DNA from: Caldilineaceae bacterium
Lineage (GTDB): Bacteria; Chloroflexota; Anaerolineae; Caldilineales; Caldilineaceae
NCBI GenBank assembly: GCA_020433455.1
Contig: JAGRCP010000067.1
Span: forward strand, 1 to 54,962
Length of the DNA stretch: 54,962 bases
Direction: 5' to 3'
This document shows positions 36,091-45,946 of the stretch, one piece after another; position 1 is the first letter of the stretch, and the number at the start of each line of letters is the position of its first letter. The notes beneath the pieces are model-generated. The model was given only the letters and a program-made list of their open reading frames with translations. It was not told where the DNA came from and ran no database searches. A program made the position numbers and the translations under genes.

Positions 36091-37491
36091 CCCGCCGTCT
36101 ACCGCTTTCTGCAGGCGGCGCAGCAGCGCGGCGAACTCTGCCGTGAAGGCCGTGGTGATCGCCTCGGGGTCAGGAACGAGGCCCGCGTCGGTGATGACGC
36201 CCAGCATCACTTCGCCGTCGTAGCTCAGAATGCTGATGCCCATCCCCAGCCGCCCCGATTGGGGTACCCAGAAGGTCATGCGTTCGATACGGCTGCCCGC
36301 CAGGTAGAGGGTTTGGCGCGGACCGGCCACGTTGGTAAATACGGTCGTGGCCCGGGAGGCGAAGAGGTTGACCACCTGCTCTTCCACCGCCTGGGGCGTG
36401 TGGCCGAAAAGATTAAGCAGGCTAAAGAAGATGACCGCCTCCGGCGATTCCTTGAGCGCGTTCATGCGCGCGCGTACCGTGACCAGGCGTTCCAGGGGAT
36501 CGGCCGTGCCGATGGGCAAGGACAGGAAGACCAGGCCGAAGTCGTTGCCCAGCTCGAAGGCCTTGTCGGGCGCGCGCAGGTCCACCGGCAGGACGGCGCG
36601 GATCTCCAGCCCATCGGCCGGGGCTTCGTGCTCCAGCAAATAGCGCCGCAGCGCGCCCGTTGTGAGATCAACCAGGATGTCGTTGATCTTTACGCCGCAA
36701 AGTCCGGCCGCCAGCTTCACGTCCGCCAGGTCCAGGGGCGCGGACCACGCGACTCGTTTCTGCACGCCCAGCTTGCCTTTGAAGGGCGTATCGGGGTCGG
36801 GTGGAAAGGCCAACATGCGGGCCACAATTGCCGTGCTGTCGGCGGCAACTTCGGCCCGCTGGAGGAAGTGCGTAGGATGGAGTACGCTTTCGACGCCTTC
36901 GTAAAGCAGAGTGCGGGAAAGGGAAAAGACGCCTTTTACCGGCTTTAGTACGGAGCCGACCAGGGAAGTTTCCTCCCGGTTGCGCGGATGCGCAGCGTCC
37001 TGCGCGGGGGCCTCCGGGTTGCGTTCCGTATCCATGAGGCGATACATGACGTAGTTCATGGCCGTGCCGTCGCCCATGCAGTGGTGGAAGCGCAGGACCA
37101 TCGCGCTGCCGCCCATGACGTTGTCAACCAGATGGGCCTGCCACGGCGATTTGGAAAAATCGACGGGCGTACTGGCCAGGTCGCTGAGCAGCATCTGCAA
37201 CGCGGCCTTATCGCCCGGCTCAGGGAGGGCGATGTAGTGGAGATGGGCATCCAGATCAAAGTTTGGGTCACTCTCCCAGTAGGGCATCGCGCCGGGCCGG
37301 CGCGCCTCCGTCACCTTCATCCTGAAGCGGTCCATGCTCAGTAGGCGCTCCTCGACTGTGCGGCGGAAGCGGGCGCGGTCCACCGGCTGGTCCAGAATGG
37401 CCAGACCGGTGACCATCATCAGATTGGTGGGGTCCTCCATGTGCAGCCAGGCCGCGTCCACGCCGCTCATAACCTTTTTTTGAATGCTCAT
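36088..37491 (-). CDS. Wax ester synthase/diacylglycerol acyltransferase (WS/DGAT family)
   Basis: Acyltransferase of 467 aa. The active-site HHxxxDG motif is HHCMGDG at 136-142. GVKINDILVDLTTGALRRYL carries the conserved ND pair, and VFTNVAGPRQTLYLAG is the C-terminal family marker. The enzyme transfers an acyl group from acyl-CoA to a fatty alcohol or diacylglycerol to make storage wax or triacylglycerol. ATG 37491 follows AGGAG. It could draw on the acyl-CoA pools handled by the neighbouring catabolic genes. Substrate preference cannot be read from the sequence. Its stop codon lies in a heptamer array. Confidence 0.88.
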   Translation of the reverse strand: MSIQKKVMSGVDAAWLHMEDPTNLMMVTGLAILDQPVDRARFRRTVEERLLSMDRFRMKVTEARRPGAMPYWESDPNFDLDAHLHYIALPEPGDKAALQMLLSDLASTPVDFSKSPWQAHLVDNVMGGSAMVLRFHHCMGDGTAMNYVMYRLMDTERNPEAPAQDAAHPRNREETSLVGSVLKPVKGVFSLSRTLLYEGVESVLHPTHFLQRAEVAADSTAIVARMLAFPPDPDTPFKGKLGVQKRVAWSAPLDLADVKLAAGLCGVKINDILVDLTTGALRRYLLEHEAPADGLEIRAVLPVDLRAPDKAFELGNDFGLVFLSLPIGTADPLERLVTVRARMNALKESPEAVIFFSLLNLFGHTPQAVEEQVVNLFASRATTVFTNVAGPRQTLYLAGSRIERMTFWVPQSGRLGMGISILSYDGEVMLGVITDAGLVPDPEAITTAFTAEFAALLRRLQKAVDGG

Positions 37492-37671
37492 CTCCCCTGC
37501 TCCTTTTGTTCCTCTTCGATCGACAGCGTACAGGAAAATCAATCGGGTATATTGGCGCAAAGCGCCTGCTGCGCAAGCAAAATCGGTTGACGCTCGATGA
37601 GCGGCTGCAAGGGCGCGTCCCTATCGACCCAGCTCGTTTTGGACACGCCTGTATTTGATATCGAGATACAA

Positions 37672-37689
37672 CTTTTCACACATTACGCG

Positions 37690-37699
<10 letters not shown>
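37672..37699 (-). repeat. Four tandem heptamers at the ABC exporter 3' end
   Basis: On the minus strand TAATGCG, TAACGCG, TAATGTG and TGAAAAG are contiguous. The TAA of the second unit is the gene's stop. The other units carry stops in the other two frames. Confidence 0.65.
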
Positions 37700-39534
<1,835 letters not shown>

Positions 39535-39648
39535 AGAAGTCTTTCGTCTGTAATTGGTGACAGGGAATTGTGTCACGGATTCTATATGGTTTCGAAACAT
39601 TGTGCGAATTATGCAGGCTGTCGCTCGCGTCTGGACCGGGATCGGGCG

Positions 39649-39777
39649 CGGTTGCCAAGGCGGGGATTGCGGGGTGGTAGTTGCGGGAGGGCCTCCGTGC
39701 CCTCCCGCAACCGGTCAGCACAACATCGACAGAATAACCAAGCCCGGTCCGGCGCGGTTGCCGGGGCGGGGATTGCG
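39649..39777. repeat. Imperfect direct repeats and a GC hairpin
   Basis: GCGCGGTTGCC followed by GGCGGGGATTGCG occurs near 39649 and again near 39752. Between them GTTGCGGGAGGG (39680-39691) pairs perfectly with CCCTCCCGCAAC (39700-39711). No gene is seen in 39535-40097. Confidence 0.45.
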
Positions 39778-40097
39778 CATGGGCGGCGTGACGTCAGGGC
39801 GGCGTCATGTATGCAGGGGAATGCCTACGCCTGGCGTAGCCTGGGAATACGCTGAAAGTGCGTCAAGCGTGGGAATTATGTGGGAAAAACGCCCTGCGCA
39901 TTGTGTCGTTTTTCGTTACAATACGGGCTGTCTGCCTGTATCCATTGGGTCTATTCAGATAAGCGTATTCAAAACCGGCCGGCGGGCTCCGGGCAGCCGT
40001 AAAGGGCGTGTCTCAACTCAGCTTGAGTGTACCCATATCAATTCATTGCGAGCAAACCGTTCGCAGGCGCAACCGCACCAAAAGGAGTGAGATCAAT

Positions 40098-40511
40098 ATG
40101 TTATTCCGCGTCTATCGTGCTACGCTTTATCTGTTGGCGCTGCTCTTTTTTACGGGCGTATTTCTGCCGGGTTCAGCCGGCGCTCAGGCCGAACCCCTTT
40201 GCCAGGGGCGACCGGCCACCATTGTCTACGTAGGCTACGAGAGCGTGGTCAAGGGGACGCCGGGCGCGGACGTCGTGATCGTCGAGGGCGGCTGGAATAC
40301 GATCGAGACCGGTGAGGGCGATGACGTCGTCTGCGCCGTGGGGCATTTTAACACCCTCTACGGCGGCGCGGGCGATGACGTGTTGGTGAGTACGGGGATC
40401 TACAACGTCCTGTACGGCGAAGCCGGCGCGGACGCGCTCATTACTGATGGGGAAACCGGAACCATGAACGGCGGCCCCGGTCAGAATTCGTGCAACGGCG
40501 CGAGTTGCTAA
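40098..40511 (+). CDS. Secreted RTX-like repeat protein, 137 aa
   Basis: A signal peptide (LYLLALLFFTGVFLPGSAGA, cleaved near residue 29) is followed by repeats. Three exact 18-residue units can be aligned: NTIETGEGDDVVCAVGHF, NTLYGGAGDDVLVSTGIY and NVLYGEAGADALITDGET, with partial units before and after. Each contains a GG-x-G-x-D-x-type nonapeptide, so the protein should fold as a short calcium-bound parallel beta roll outside the cell. Two cysteines end the protein (SCNGASC). AAAGGAG precedes the ATG. Unlike RTX toxins there is no enzymatic or pore-forming domain, and no type I secretion gene is adjacent. Function is unknown; a surface or matrix role is a guess. Confidence 0.7.
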   Translation: MLFRVYRATLYLLALLFFTGVFLPGSAGAQAEPLCQGRPATIVYVGYESVVKGTPGADVVIVEGGWNTIETGEGDDVVCAVGHFNTLYGGAGDDVLVSTGIYNVLYGEAGADALITDGETGTMNGGPGQNSCNGASC

Positions 40512-40520
40512 TCAGGAATT

Positions 40521-40555
40521 ACGTCCCCGATGCCGGGGACGTTGAAGGGCTTCAA
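40521..40555 (+). terminator. Hairpin pair after the RTX-like gene
   Basis: ACGTCCCCG pairs with CGGGGACGT around a 4-base loop, followed at once by TTGAA/TTCAA. No U-run follows, but the position 10 bases after the stop fits a terminator. Confidence 0.5.
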
Positions 40556-40597
40556 CAGCCCGGAGCAGCCTTATCTGACTCCCGGCCCGTGAATATG

Positions 40598-40645
40598 TGA
40601 CGCGTGATGGATTTTCTGGACCATATATTCACGGGTCACGCATCA
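40598..40645. repeat. Heptamers on both strands after the RTX-like gene
   Basis: Plus strand: TGACGCG and TGATGGA (40598-40611). Minus strand: TGATGCG, TGACCCG and TGAATAT (40645-40625), contiguous. CCCGTGAATAT and ATATTCACGGG flank the region as an inverted repeat. Confidence 0.6.
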
Positions 40646-40662
40646 TCCTCTAACATTTCTTT

Positions 40663-40712
40663 AATCTGTAACCGAGATTCTTCTACGTTGAATCCCGGTT
40701 ACGGATTTTTTT
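40663..40712 (+). terminator. Rho-independent terminator
   Basis: AATCTGTAACCGAGATTC pairs with GAATCCCGGTTACGGATT with two mismatched positions, and a run of T follows. Confidence 0.75.
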
Positions 40713-40741
40713 GCGTTACGTCTCATCATTTTCATGACGAA

Positions 40742-40768
40742 TGTCACCTTCACTCGGTGACACTTTTT
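40742..40768 (+). terminator. Small terminator before doxX
   Basis: TGTCACC pairs with GGTGACA around 7 bases and is followed by CTTTTT. With the preceding hairpins it insulates doxX from the RTX-like gene. Confidence 0.5.
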
Positions 40769-40780
40769 GCCCATTTTTCC

Positions 40781-40848
40781 TTGAATCATATTGCAAAATG
40801 TGAAAGAATTGTCTTTGTGAAACGGTGATCAATGCATCAATCCGTTTC
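40781..40848 (+). promoter_or_regulatory. Possible doxX promoter with adjacent dyad operator
   Basis: TTGAAT (40781-40786), a 17-base spacer and AAGAAT (40804-40809) form a moderate promoter. Near the predicted start, GAAACGG (40819-40825) and CCGTTTC (40842-40848) form a dyad around a TGATCAATGCATCA centre, placed where a repressor or leader hairpin would act. Confidence 0.45.
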
Positions 40849-40916
40849 GATTACTTATCGTTTCCGTTTGGGTTCGGCTATTGACTCAAATGGACCATGC
40901 AGAGGAAGGAACCAAA

Positions 40917-41516
40917 ATGGCTACCCAAAAAGTTGTTAACGCAAGCGGCGATATCGTAATTCCCGATCCGCCTTTTGCCCACGCCCTTTTCAGCACGGTG
41001 CGCTTTGCCTGGCTCTGGCTGATTATTCGCCTCTTTCTGGGCTGGCAGTGGCTTGAAGCCAGCACTCATAAGCTCAACAATCCCGCCTGGGTAAACGGCG
41101 GAGAGGCGCTCAAGGGTTTTTGGACCGCCGCCGTGCAGGTCCCGGCCGACGGCAGTCCCGCTATCACGTACGGTTGGTATCGCTCATTCATCCAGTTTAT
41201 GCTCGACAACGGCTGGTATACCTGGTTCGGCAAGCTCATCGCTTATGGAGAACTCCTGATCGGCATTGGCTTGATTCTGGGCGCGTTTGTGGGCATCGCC
41301 GCCTTCTTCGGCGCGTTGATGAACTGGAATTTCATCATGGCCGGCACCGCCAGCTCCAATGGCCTTCTCCTCCTGTTGGCCATTATCCTCATGCTGGCCT
41401 GGAAAGTGGCGGGCTGGTACGGTCTTGACCGCTGGCTCCTGCCCATGATCGGCGTTCCCTGGTACAAGGCTGACGCCGTACCCGCCGCAAAAAAAAGTTC
41501 GGCTATAAAAAAGTAA
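40917..41516 (+). CDS. DoxX/DoxD-family membrane protein
   Basis: Membrane protein of 199 aa with four hydrophobic segments (about 25-45, 98-118, 122-138 and 140-160). FAWLWLIIRLFLGWQWLEAS and FGALMNWNFIMAG are typical of the DoxX/DoxD family, whose characterised members are thiosulfate:quinone oxidoreductase subunits or take part in redox-stress complexes. ATG 40917 with AGAGGAAGGA is chosen over two in-frame starts just upstream. A DoxA partner is not seen, so thiosulfate oxidation is only one option. A hairpin that may serve both converging genes follows. Confidence 0.8.
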   Translation: MATQKVVNASGDIVIPDPPFAHALFSTVRFAWLWLIIRLFLGWQWLEASTHKLNNPAWVNGGEALKGFWTAAVQVPADGSPAITYGWYRSFIQFMLDNGWYTWFGKLIAYGELLIGIGLILGAFVGIAAFFGALMNWNFIMAGTASSNGLLLLLAIILMLAWKVAGWYGLDRWLLPMIGVPWYKADAVPAAKKSSAIKK

Positions 41517-41534
41517 CGGTAAAGTAGGGTTGTG

Positions 41535-41567
41535 GGGTGGTCGGGAATTGATATTTTCCCGCCACCC
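41535..41567. terminator. Hairpin between convergent doxX and acyl-CoA dehydrogenase genes
   Basis: GGGTGGTCGGGAA pairs with TTCCCGCCACCC across a short AT loop, with small bulges. Confidence 0.5.
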
Positions 41568-41630
41568 TGCACTACACGCTAATAGCGAAACCAATAAGAA
41601 CTCCACATCCCTACCACCCCAACACCTTTC

Positions 41631-42773
41631 CTACTCTTCCAAAACCTGCCGCGCAATCACCGTGCGCAGAATCTCGCTTGTCCCCTCGCCGATCGCCATC
41701 AGCCGATTGTCCCGGTAGATGCGCTCCACCGGATATTCCCGACTGTAGCCCGCGCCGCCGTGAATCTGGATCGCCTGGTAGCAGATGCGTTCGGCCGCTT
41801 CTGACGCAAAGAGCTTGGCCATGGCCGCTTCCTTGCCGTAGGGCCGTCCGACATCCTTGAGCGTAGCCGCGCGGTAGATGAGCCAGCGCGCGGCATCCAG
41901 CTCCGTGGCCATATCTGCCAGCTTGTGCTGGATGGCCTGAAATTGGGCGATGGGTCGGCCGAAGGCGTAGCGTTCCCGGGCATAGCCCCGCGCCGCCGTG
42001 TAGGCCGCCCGGGCCAGGCCCAGAGAGCAGGCGGCGATGCTGATGCGGCCGCCGTCCAGCGTCTTCATAAACTGAATGAAGCCCTCGTTGGGCGCGCCGA
42101 GGAGATTCTCGGCCGGCACGCGGCAATCCTCGAAAAAGAGCTGGCTGGTGATGGAGCCCTTGAGTCCCATCTTGGGCTCGTTTTTGCCGGGCGTGAAGCC
42201 GGGCGTCCCCTTCTCGACGATGAAGTTAGAGATGCCCCGCGCGCCCCGGGACGGGTCGGTTACCGCGGCCACCAGCACGACGTCGGCGATCGCGCCCGAC
42301 GTGATCCACATTTTTTGACCGTTAATGACCCACTCAGCGCCATCCTGGACGGCTGTGGTACGCAGGCCTGCTGCGTCAGAGCCGGATTGGGGTTCGGTCA
42401 GGCCGAATGCGCCCAGCCCCGCGCCGCTTGCCAGGTGCGTGAGGTGACGCGCCTTTTGCGCCTCGTTGCCGAACCAGAGGAGGGGCATGCAGGCCAGGGA
42501 CGTATGGGCCGCATAGCTGAGGCCCGTCGAGCCGCAGGCCGCGGATAATTCCTCTACGGCCAGGGCATAGCTGACCGTATCCGCGCCCACGCCGCCGTAC
42601 GCTTCGGGCACGGGCAAGCCCAGCAAGCCCAGCTCGCCCATTCGGCGGAACGTCCCGGCCGGGAATTCTCCCGTTTCATCCGTCGCGTGGGCCAGGGGCG
42701 CCACGACTTCCGCGGCAAAGCGCGCAACGGTGTCACGGATCATGCGCTGTTCTTCGGTTAGATCGAAATTCAT
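41631..42773 (-). CDS. Acyl-CoA dehydrogenase
   Basis: FAD flavoenzyme of 380 aa introducing a 2,3-double bond into acyl-CoA and passing electrons to ETF. GLTEPQSGSDAAGLRT and MWITSGAIADV are the FAD/substrate signatures, IQIHGGAGYSREYPVERIYRD the C-terminal signature, and the catalytic Glu is in AIGEGTSEI. The chain-length class cannot be fixed; short-chain or branched-chain (isovaleryl-CoA) activity would link it to the carboxylase at 28-32 kb. It is divergent from the Crp/Fnr gene and has a minus-strand promoter at 42807-42834. Confidence 0.9.
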   Translation of the reverse strand: MNFDLTEEQRMIRDTVARFAAEVVAPLAHATDETGEFPAGTFRRMGELGLLGLPVPEAYGGVGADTVSYALAVEELSAACGSTGLSYAAHTSLACMPLLWFGNEAQKARHLTHLASGAGLGAFGLTEPQSGSDAAGLRTTAVQDGAEWVINGQKMWITSGAIADVVLVAAVTDPSRGARGISNFIVEKGTPGFTPGKNEPKMGLKGSITSQLFFEDCRVPAENLLGAPNEGFIQFMKTLDGGRISIAACSLGLARAAYTAARGYARERYAFGRPIAQFQAIQHKLADMATELDAARWLIYRAATLKDVGRPYGKEAAMAKLFASEAAERICYQAIQIHGGAGYSREYPVERIYRDNRLMAIGEGTSEILRTVIARQVLEE

Positions 42774-42806
42774 AGAGCCCGCCTTTGCTTGTGAGGTTGA
42801 CTATCG

Positions 42807-42834
42807 ATATTATTTACCGACATCATTTGTCAAT
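42807..42834 (-). promoter_or_regulatory. Promoter of the acyl-CoA dehydrogenase gene
   Basis: On the minus strand TTGACA (42834-42829) is followed after 16 bases by TAATAT (42812-42807), about 35 bases before the ATG. Confidence 0.65.
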
Positions 42835-42935
42835 GAAGCGAACGCGAGGGGGAGCGTAATGCCGGACATGCCGGTCACACAGCAACGCGTGGGTGAGAGT
42901 ATAACCGCCTTTACGCGAATAAGGGAATACCTTGT

Positions 42936-43607
42936 ATGAGCAGCTTTTCTGTGCGTGCGCTGTTGCAGGCGACGCCTTATTGCGCCAACGCTGGGGATGC
43001 TTCGCTGGACTGGCTGGCGCAGCAGGCAATTCAGCATCATTTCGCGGCGGGTGAGATCCTCTTTTTGGAGGGAGCGCCGTCGGCCGGCCTGTGGATGATC
43101 GAGCATGGTCGGGTCAAGGCATACAAACTTTCGCCTGATGGGCAGGAGTATATTCTGCGCTTTTTCGGCCCCGGCGAAACGTTCAATGACTTGGCGGCGC
43201 TGGATGGCGCGCCCAATGCGGTGAGCACCGTGGCGATTGCCGAGCTGTCGGCCTGGGTTATCTCCTGTCAGGCCTTTAGCGCCGCGCTGGAGATCGATCA
43301 TGCGCTGGCGCTGGCCGTCCTGAGAGGATTAACCGGACGGGTGCGCCATCTTGTGGGGCAGATGGAAGACCTTGCTCTGCGACCGGTGACGGCCCGGTTG
43401 GCCCGCTTTCTGCTGGAACAGGCGAACGATCCCACGCTGGCTCATCCGGCCGTCACCCGGGCGCTCATTGCCAATCATCTTGCCACCACGCCGGAGTCCG
43501 TGAGTCGCTCCTTGCGCGTGTTGGAAGACGCGGGCGCCATCCGCTTTGATCGCCACCTGATCGTCATTACCCGGCCGGATATCCTCCGTCGCCAGGCTCA
43601 ACTCTGA
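42936..43607 (+). CDS. Crp/Fnr-family transcriptional regulator
   Basis: Regulator of 223 aa with a cyclic-nucleotide-binding-like sensor domain (about 15-125), a long dimer helix and a winged helix at the C-terminus. The recognition helix TTPESVSRSLRVLEDAG contains E187, S190 and R191, the E-x-x-S-R pattern used by FNR-type proteins to read TTGAT half sites. The N-terminal cysteine cluster of FNR is missing (only C16 and C111 exist), so an oxygen-labile [4Fe-4S] sensor is unlikely; a DNR/NnrR-like heme or NO sensor is possible. Matching TTGAT-N4-ATCAA boxes are found at 50.8-50.9 kb. AAGGGA lies 10 bases before the ATG. Confidence 0.85.
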   Translation: MSSFSVRALLQATPYCANAGDASLDWLAQQAIQHHFAAGEILFLEGAPSAGLWMIEHGRVKAYKLSPDGQEYILRFFGPGETFNDLAALDGAPNAVSTVAIAELSAWVISCQAFSAALEIDHALALAVLRGLTGRVRHLVGQMEDLALRPVTARLARFLLEQANDPTLAHPAVTRALIANHLATTPESVSRSLRVLEDAGAIRFDRHLIVITRPDILRRQAQL

Positions 43608-43636
43608 AGAAGGACGCAGCTTCCTCATTTCCTTAT

Positions 43637-44047
43637 TTATTTTGCTCTGCCTTCCGTGCTGCTTTGCACGCCGCGCTCAGCCACGCCTTGGTGAGCGACG
43701 CCTAATGCAGCAGCGAGATCATAATAACGCTGAGCCTCGGTCTGGCCGCCCAACCGCTCATAAGCGTGCCCCATAGTCAGGTAAAGCGACGGCAGAAAGG
43801 GGCGCACCGCTTCTGCGTCCGCGGCCTGGGCCTGCTCCAGCGCAATTCGATTCCAGTCAAAACGCTCCTCCGCCGTGGGCTGGTAACGGGCGAGATAGTG
43901 GGCGGCAATGCACGCTTCGTAGGGATCCCCGGCCAGATTCCACGCCTGTTGATAGAGGCCGTGCGCCTGGTCAATCTCCCTGCGGAATTCAGCCTGCGTC
44001 CCCCGAATGCACAGCTCGATGACGGGATTGTTGGCGTCTATCATCAT
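43637..44047 (-). CDS. Small tetratricopeptide-like protein
   Basis: Helical protein of 136 aa. ALYQQAWNLA-type and GHAYERLGGQTEAQRYYDLAAALG segments look like TPR helices, and DPYEACIAAHYLARYQ is a further helix pair. Similar short proteins exist in many bacteria with no known function (some carry a misleading methyltransferase name). Start at ATG 44047 (a second ATG is at 44044) after AGAGAAG. It may be co-transcribed with the nuclease-like gene 10 bp upstream but differs from it in base composition. Confidence 0.6.
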   Translation of the reverse strand: MMIDANNPVIELCIRGTQAEFRREIDQAHGLYQQAWNLAGDPYEACIAAHYLARYQPTAEERFDWNRIALEQAQAADAEAVRPFLPSLYLTMGHAYERLGGQTEAQRYYDLAAALGVAHQGVAERGVQSSTEGRAK

Positions 44048-44057
44048 GTGGGCTTCT

Positions 44058-44996
44058 CTACCCCCCAATCTTGTTATATGCAGCCTCAATGAACAGCTTT
44101 ACCCGTTCAAACTCCTCTTCTGACGAAACGATGAATTCAGCATCCCCGGTGCCGGAGTGGCCAATCTGTGAAACATCTCGATAAAACGGGGGCGGTGAAT
44201 CAATTTCATCCGCCCTCAGCTTCACAAAGAGTTTGATGTTGCGGCCGTGCGGCTCCATACACACAAGATTCTGAGTTGTCTTGTAGGCGACATAGAATTT
44301 TTTCGGCGCCTCTTCAATTGACGGGTCGAGTCCAACGATATATTCACGAATTAAATACATGAGAGAACGAATATGAGAAGGTTTCCCCTCAAGATGTTCT
44401 TCAAACGTATACGTAGCTGTCGCCCGAACAAGCGCCGCCTTTTTACCGGCTTCCACCATAACGGGGTTCTTTCCGCTTGATCCAATGGGCAAAGAGGCAG
44501 TTACCCGAGTTGCCTGAAATACTTCTTCCAAGTAGATGGACTCGTTCTTGAATAATCGGTATTTCCATAACTCGATATTTGCGCCCATCACCTGCACAGC
44601 GTGTAAATCGTATTTTTTGTAGTTTGGTGCAATGCAAATAACACGCACATCGGACCAGTCTACTTCGACGTCATTCCCGAGTTCTCTTTGGACAGCGATT
44701 TCGAAATCGCCTTTATGATCTTGGATCCAGTTCAAATAGAAAAGGCTCTGTGTGATTAACTCGGATGATTCAATCTTCTTGTATTCAATGATAACCGGAT
44801 TGTTGTCTTCGGATAAGGCAAGGCTGTCTATCCGGCCGGCGTGCAATGTGCCGGTGAAGAATTCCGATGCTACGAAACGACAGTTGAAAACGACAAGAAG
44901 ATTTCTTTCAATCAGGGTTTGCAACTCTTTTTCCACTTTAAAGTTCGTCTGTTCCACGGAAGTGAGAGTCGTGCCTGAAATTTCAAAAAACGGCAT
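44058..44996 (-). CDS. DUF5655/DUF91-like protein with a PD-(D/E)xK nuclease core
   Basis: Protein of 312 aa. GRIDSLALSEDNNPVIIEYKK gives D57, E71 and K73 in the D-x(n)-E-x-K order of the PD-(D/E)xK nuclease fold, preceded by a helix with conserved Glu residues (ELQTLIERNLLVVF). ELWKYRLF and the C-terminal HGRNIKLFVKLR and GDAEFIVSSEEEFERVKLFIEAAY segment match the DUF5655 module. Such proteins are widespread and uncharacterised; a DNA-cleaving or defence role is plausible but unproven. Its sequence is clearly AT-richer than its neighbours, and transposase debris lies at 45.6-46.2 kb, so horizontal acquisition is likely. Confidence 0.7.
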   Translation of the reverse strand: MPFFEISGTTLTSVEQTNFKVEKELQTLIERNLLVVFNCRFVASEFFTGTLHAGRIDSLALSEDNNPVIIEYKKIESSELITQSLFYLNWIQDHKGDFEIAVQRELGNDVEVDWSDVRVICIAPNYKKYDLHAVQVMGANIELWKYRLFKNESIYLEEVFQATRVTASLPIGSSGKNPVMVEAGKKAALVRATATYTFEEHLEGKPSHIRSLMYLIREYIVGLDPSIEEAPKKFYVAYKTTQNLVCMEPHGRNIKLFVKLRADEIDSPPPFYRDVSQIGHSGTGDAEFIVSSEEEFERVKLFIEAAYNKIGG

Positions 44997-45078
44997 TACG
45001 TCTGATCCTCTCTCCTGAAATATCTCTGTTTGGCAAGGTATTGGGAATCATTACGCGCGCCTGTTATTTCAAACGCAC

Positions 45079-45471
45079 TCAGAACCAGTAATCCGCCACG
45101 CAGCGACCGTCTCTGGGCAGGTCCTCAAAGGTGTCGAGGCCGTCAAAATGATCGATGGGAATCGCTGCCACGGCATCGGGGTCTTCCGTCAGGCGCAGAT
45201 TGACCGCCATGCGCCGCCGCCCTTCTTCGTTCGGCTCCAGCGAACGCCAATAGGCCACACTGCCGCAGGTGGGGCAGAAGTGAAAGCCGATCCACTGGCC
45301 GCGGATATAGACCTGGGTCGGCCCCGAAACATGGATTCCTTCGTTCTCGTAATCATAGATCCAGAGCCCGCCGTAGCGGCGGCAGATGGTGCAGTTGCAC
45401 GCCGTGGCGCCGTCGGGCATTCCCTCAAATGTCCAGCGAACCGCGCCGCAATGACAAGATCCTTCAAGCAT
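45079..45471 (-). CDS. GFA/CENP-V-family protein
   Basis: Zinc protein of 130 aa of the glutathione-dependent formaldehyde-activating (GFA) family. The zinc ligands are in SCHCGAVRW, CNCTICRRYGGLW and FCPTCGSVAYWR. The founding member was proposed to speed up formation of S-hydroxymethylglutathione, but most relatives are uncharacterised. AAAGGAG precedes the ATG. It is intact, with normal base composition, at the border of the accessory patch. Confidence 0.8.
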   Translation of the reverse strand: MLEGSCHCGAVRWTFEGMPDGATACNCTICRRYGGLWIYDYENEGIHVSGPTQVYIRGQWIGFHFCPTCGSVAYWRSLEPNEEGRRRMAVNLRLTEDPDAVAAIPIDHFDGLDTFEDLPRDGRCVADYWF

Positions 45472-45622
45472 GATGTGTCTCCTTTGGGGCTTCTGATCTC
45501 TCGGTAAACCGAATGTATTCAGAGCGAGTCGGCTCGTGGCGCGCGGTATGTGTCAAGAACTTTGAGACAAGTTTGTACGAGAAATTAGAGTAGATCGTAT
45601 GGTTGACGGCGGCTCTCTTAAT

Positions 45623-45697
45623 TCACAGGCGAGATACGGCCGGCGTCAACAGCTCTTGTAGCTGCCTTTCGATCTCTTCATTGTCCGGAGACGGCAT
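45623..45697 (-). pseudogene. N-terminal stub resembling an IS4-type transposase
   Basis: A 24-residue frame (MPSPDNEEIERQLQELLTPA and four more residues) ends in a stop. The E-E-I-E-x-Q-L-x-E-L-L-x-P-A opening resembles the N-terminus of IS4-family DDE transposases I know from cyanobacteria. Everything downstream is lost. Short length keeps this tentative. Confidence 0.35.
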
Positions 45698-45946
45698 GTT
45701 TCGCCGTCTCACATGATCGGGATTCCGTCTCTTGTTCTTTGCCATCCCGACAATTTACTGTCCGATTCGTGGATTTGACAAATCCTTTCTGAGCTTAACC
45801 TGTCACGAATGCCCACACCCATAGCAAGCATGAACAAAAACGTGTAGTGGGAAGGCGTTTCGCAAAAGCTAAGCGCGCGGGGAGAAGCGAAGCAACAAGA
45901 TCGTTGCCCCACTTCTCCCGCTTCTGCTCTCCCTGCATATATTCCT

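Noticed and set aside
40008-40097. Longer N-terminus for the RTX-like protein
   Set aside because: It would place 30 polar residues before the signal peptide, and AAAGGAG marks the ATG at 40098 instead.
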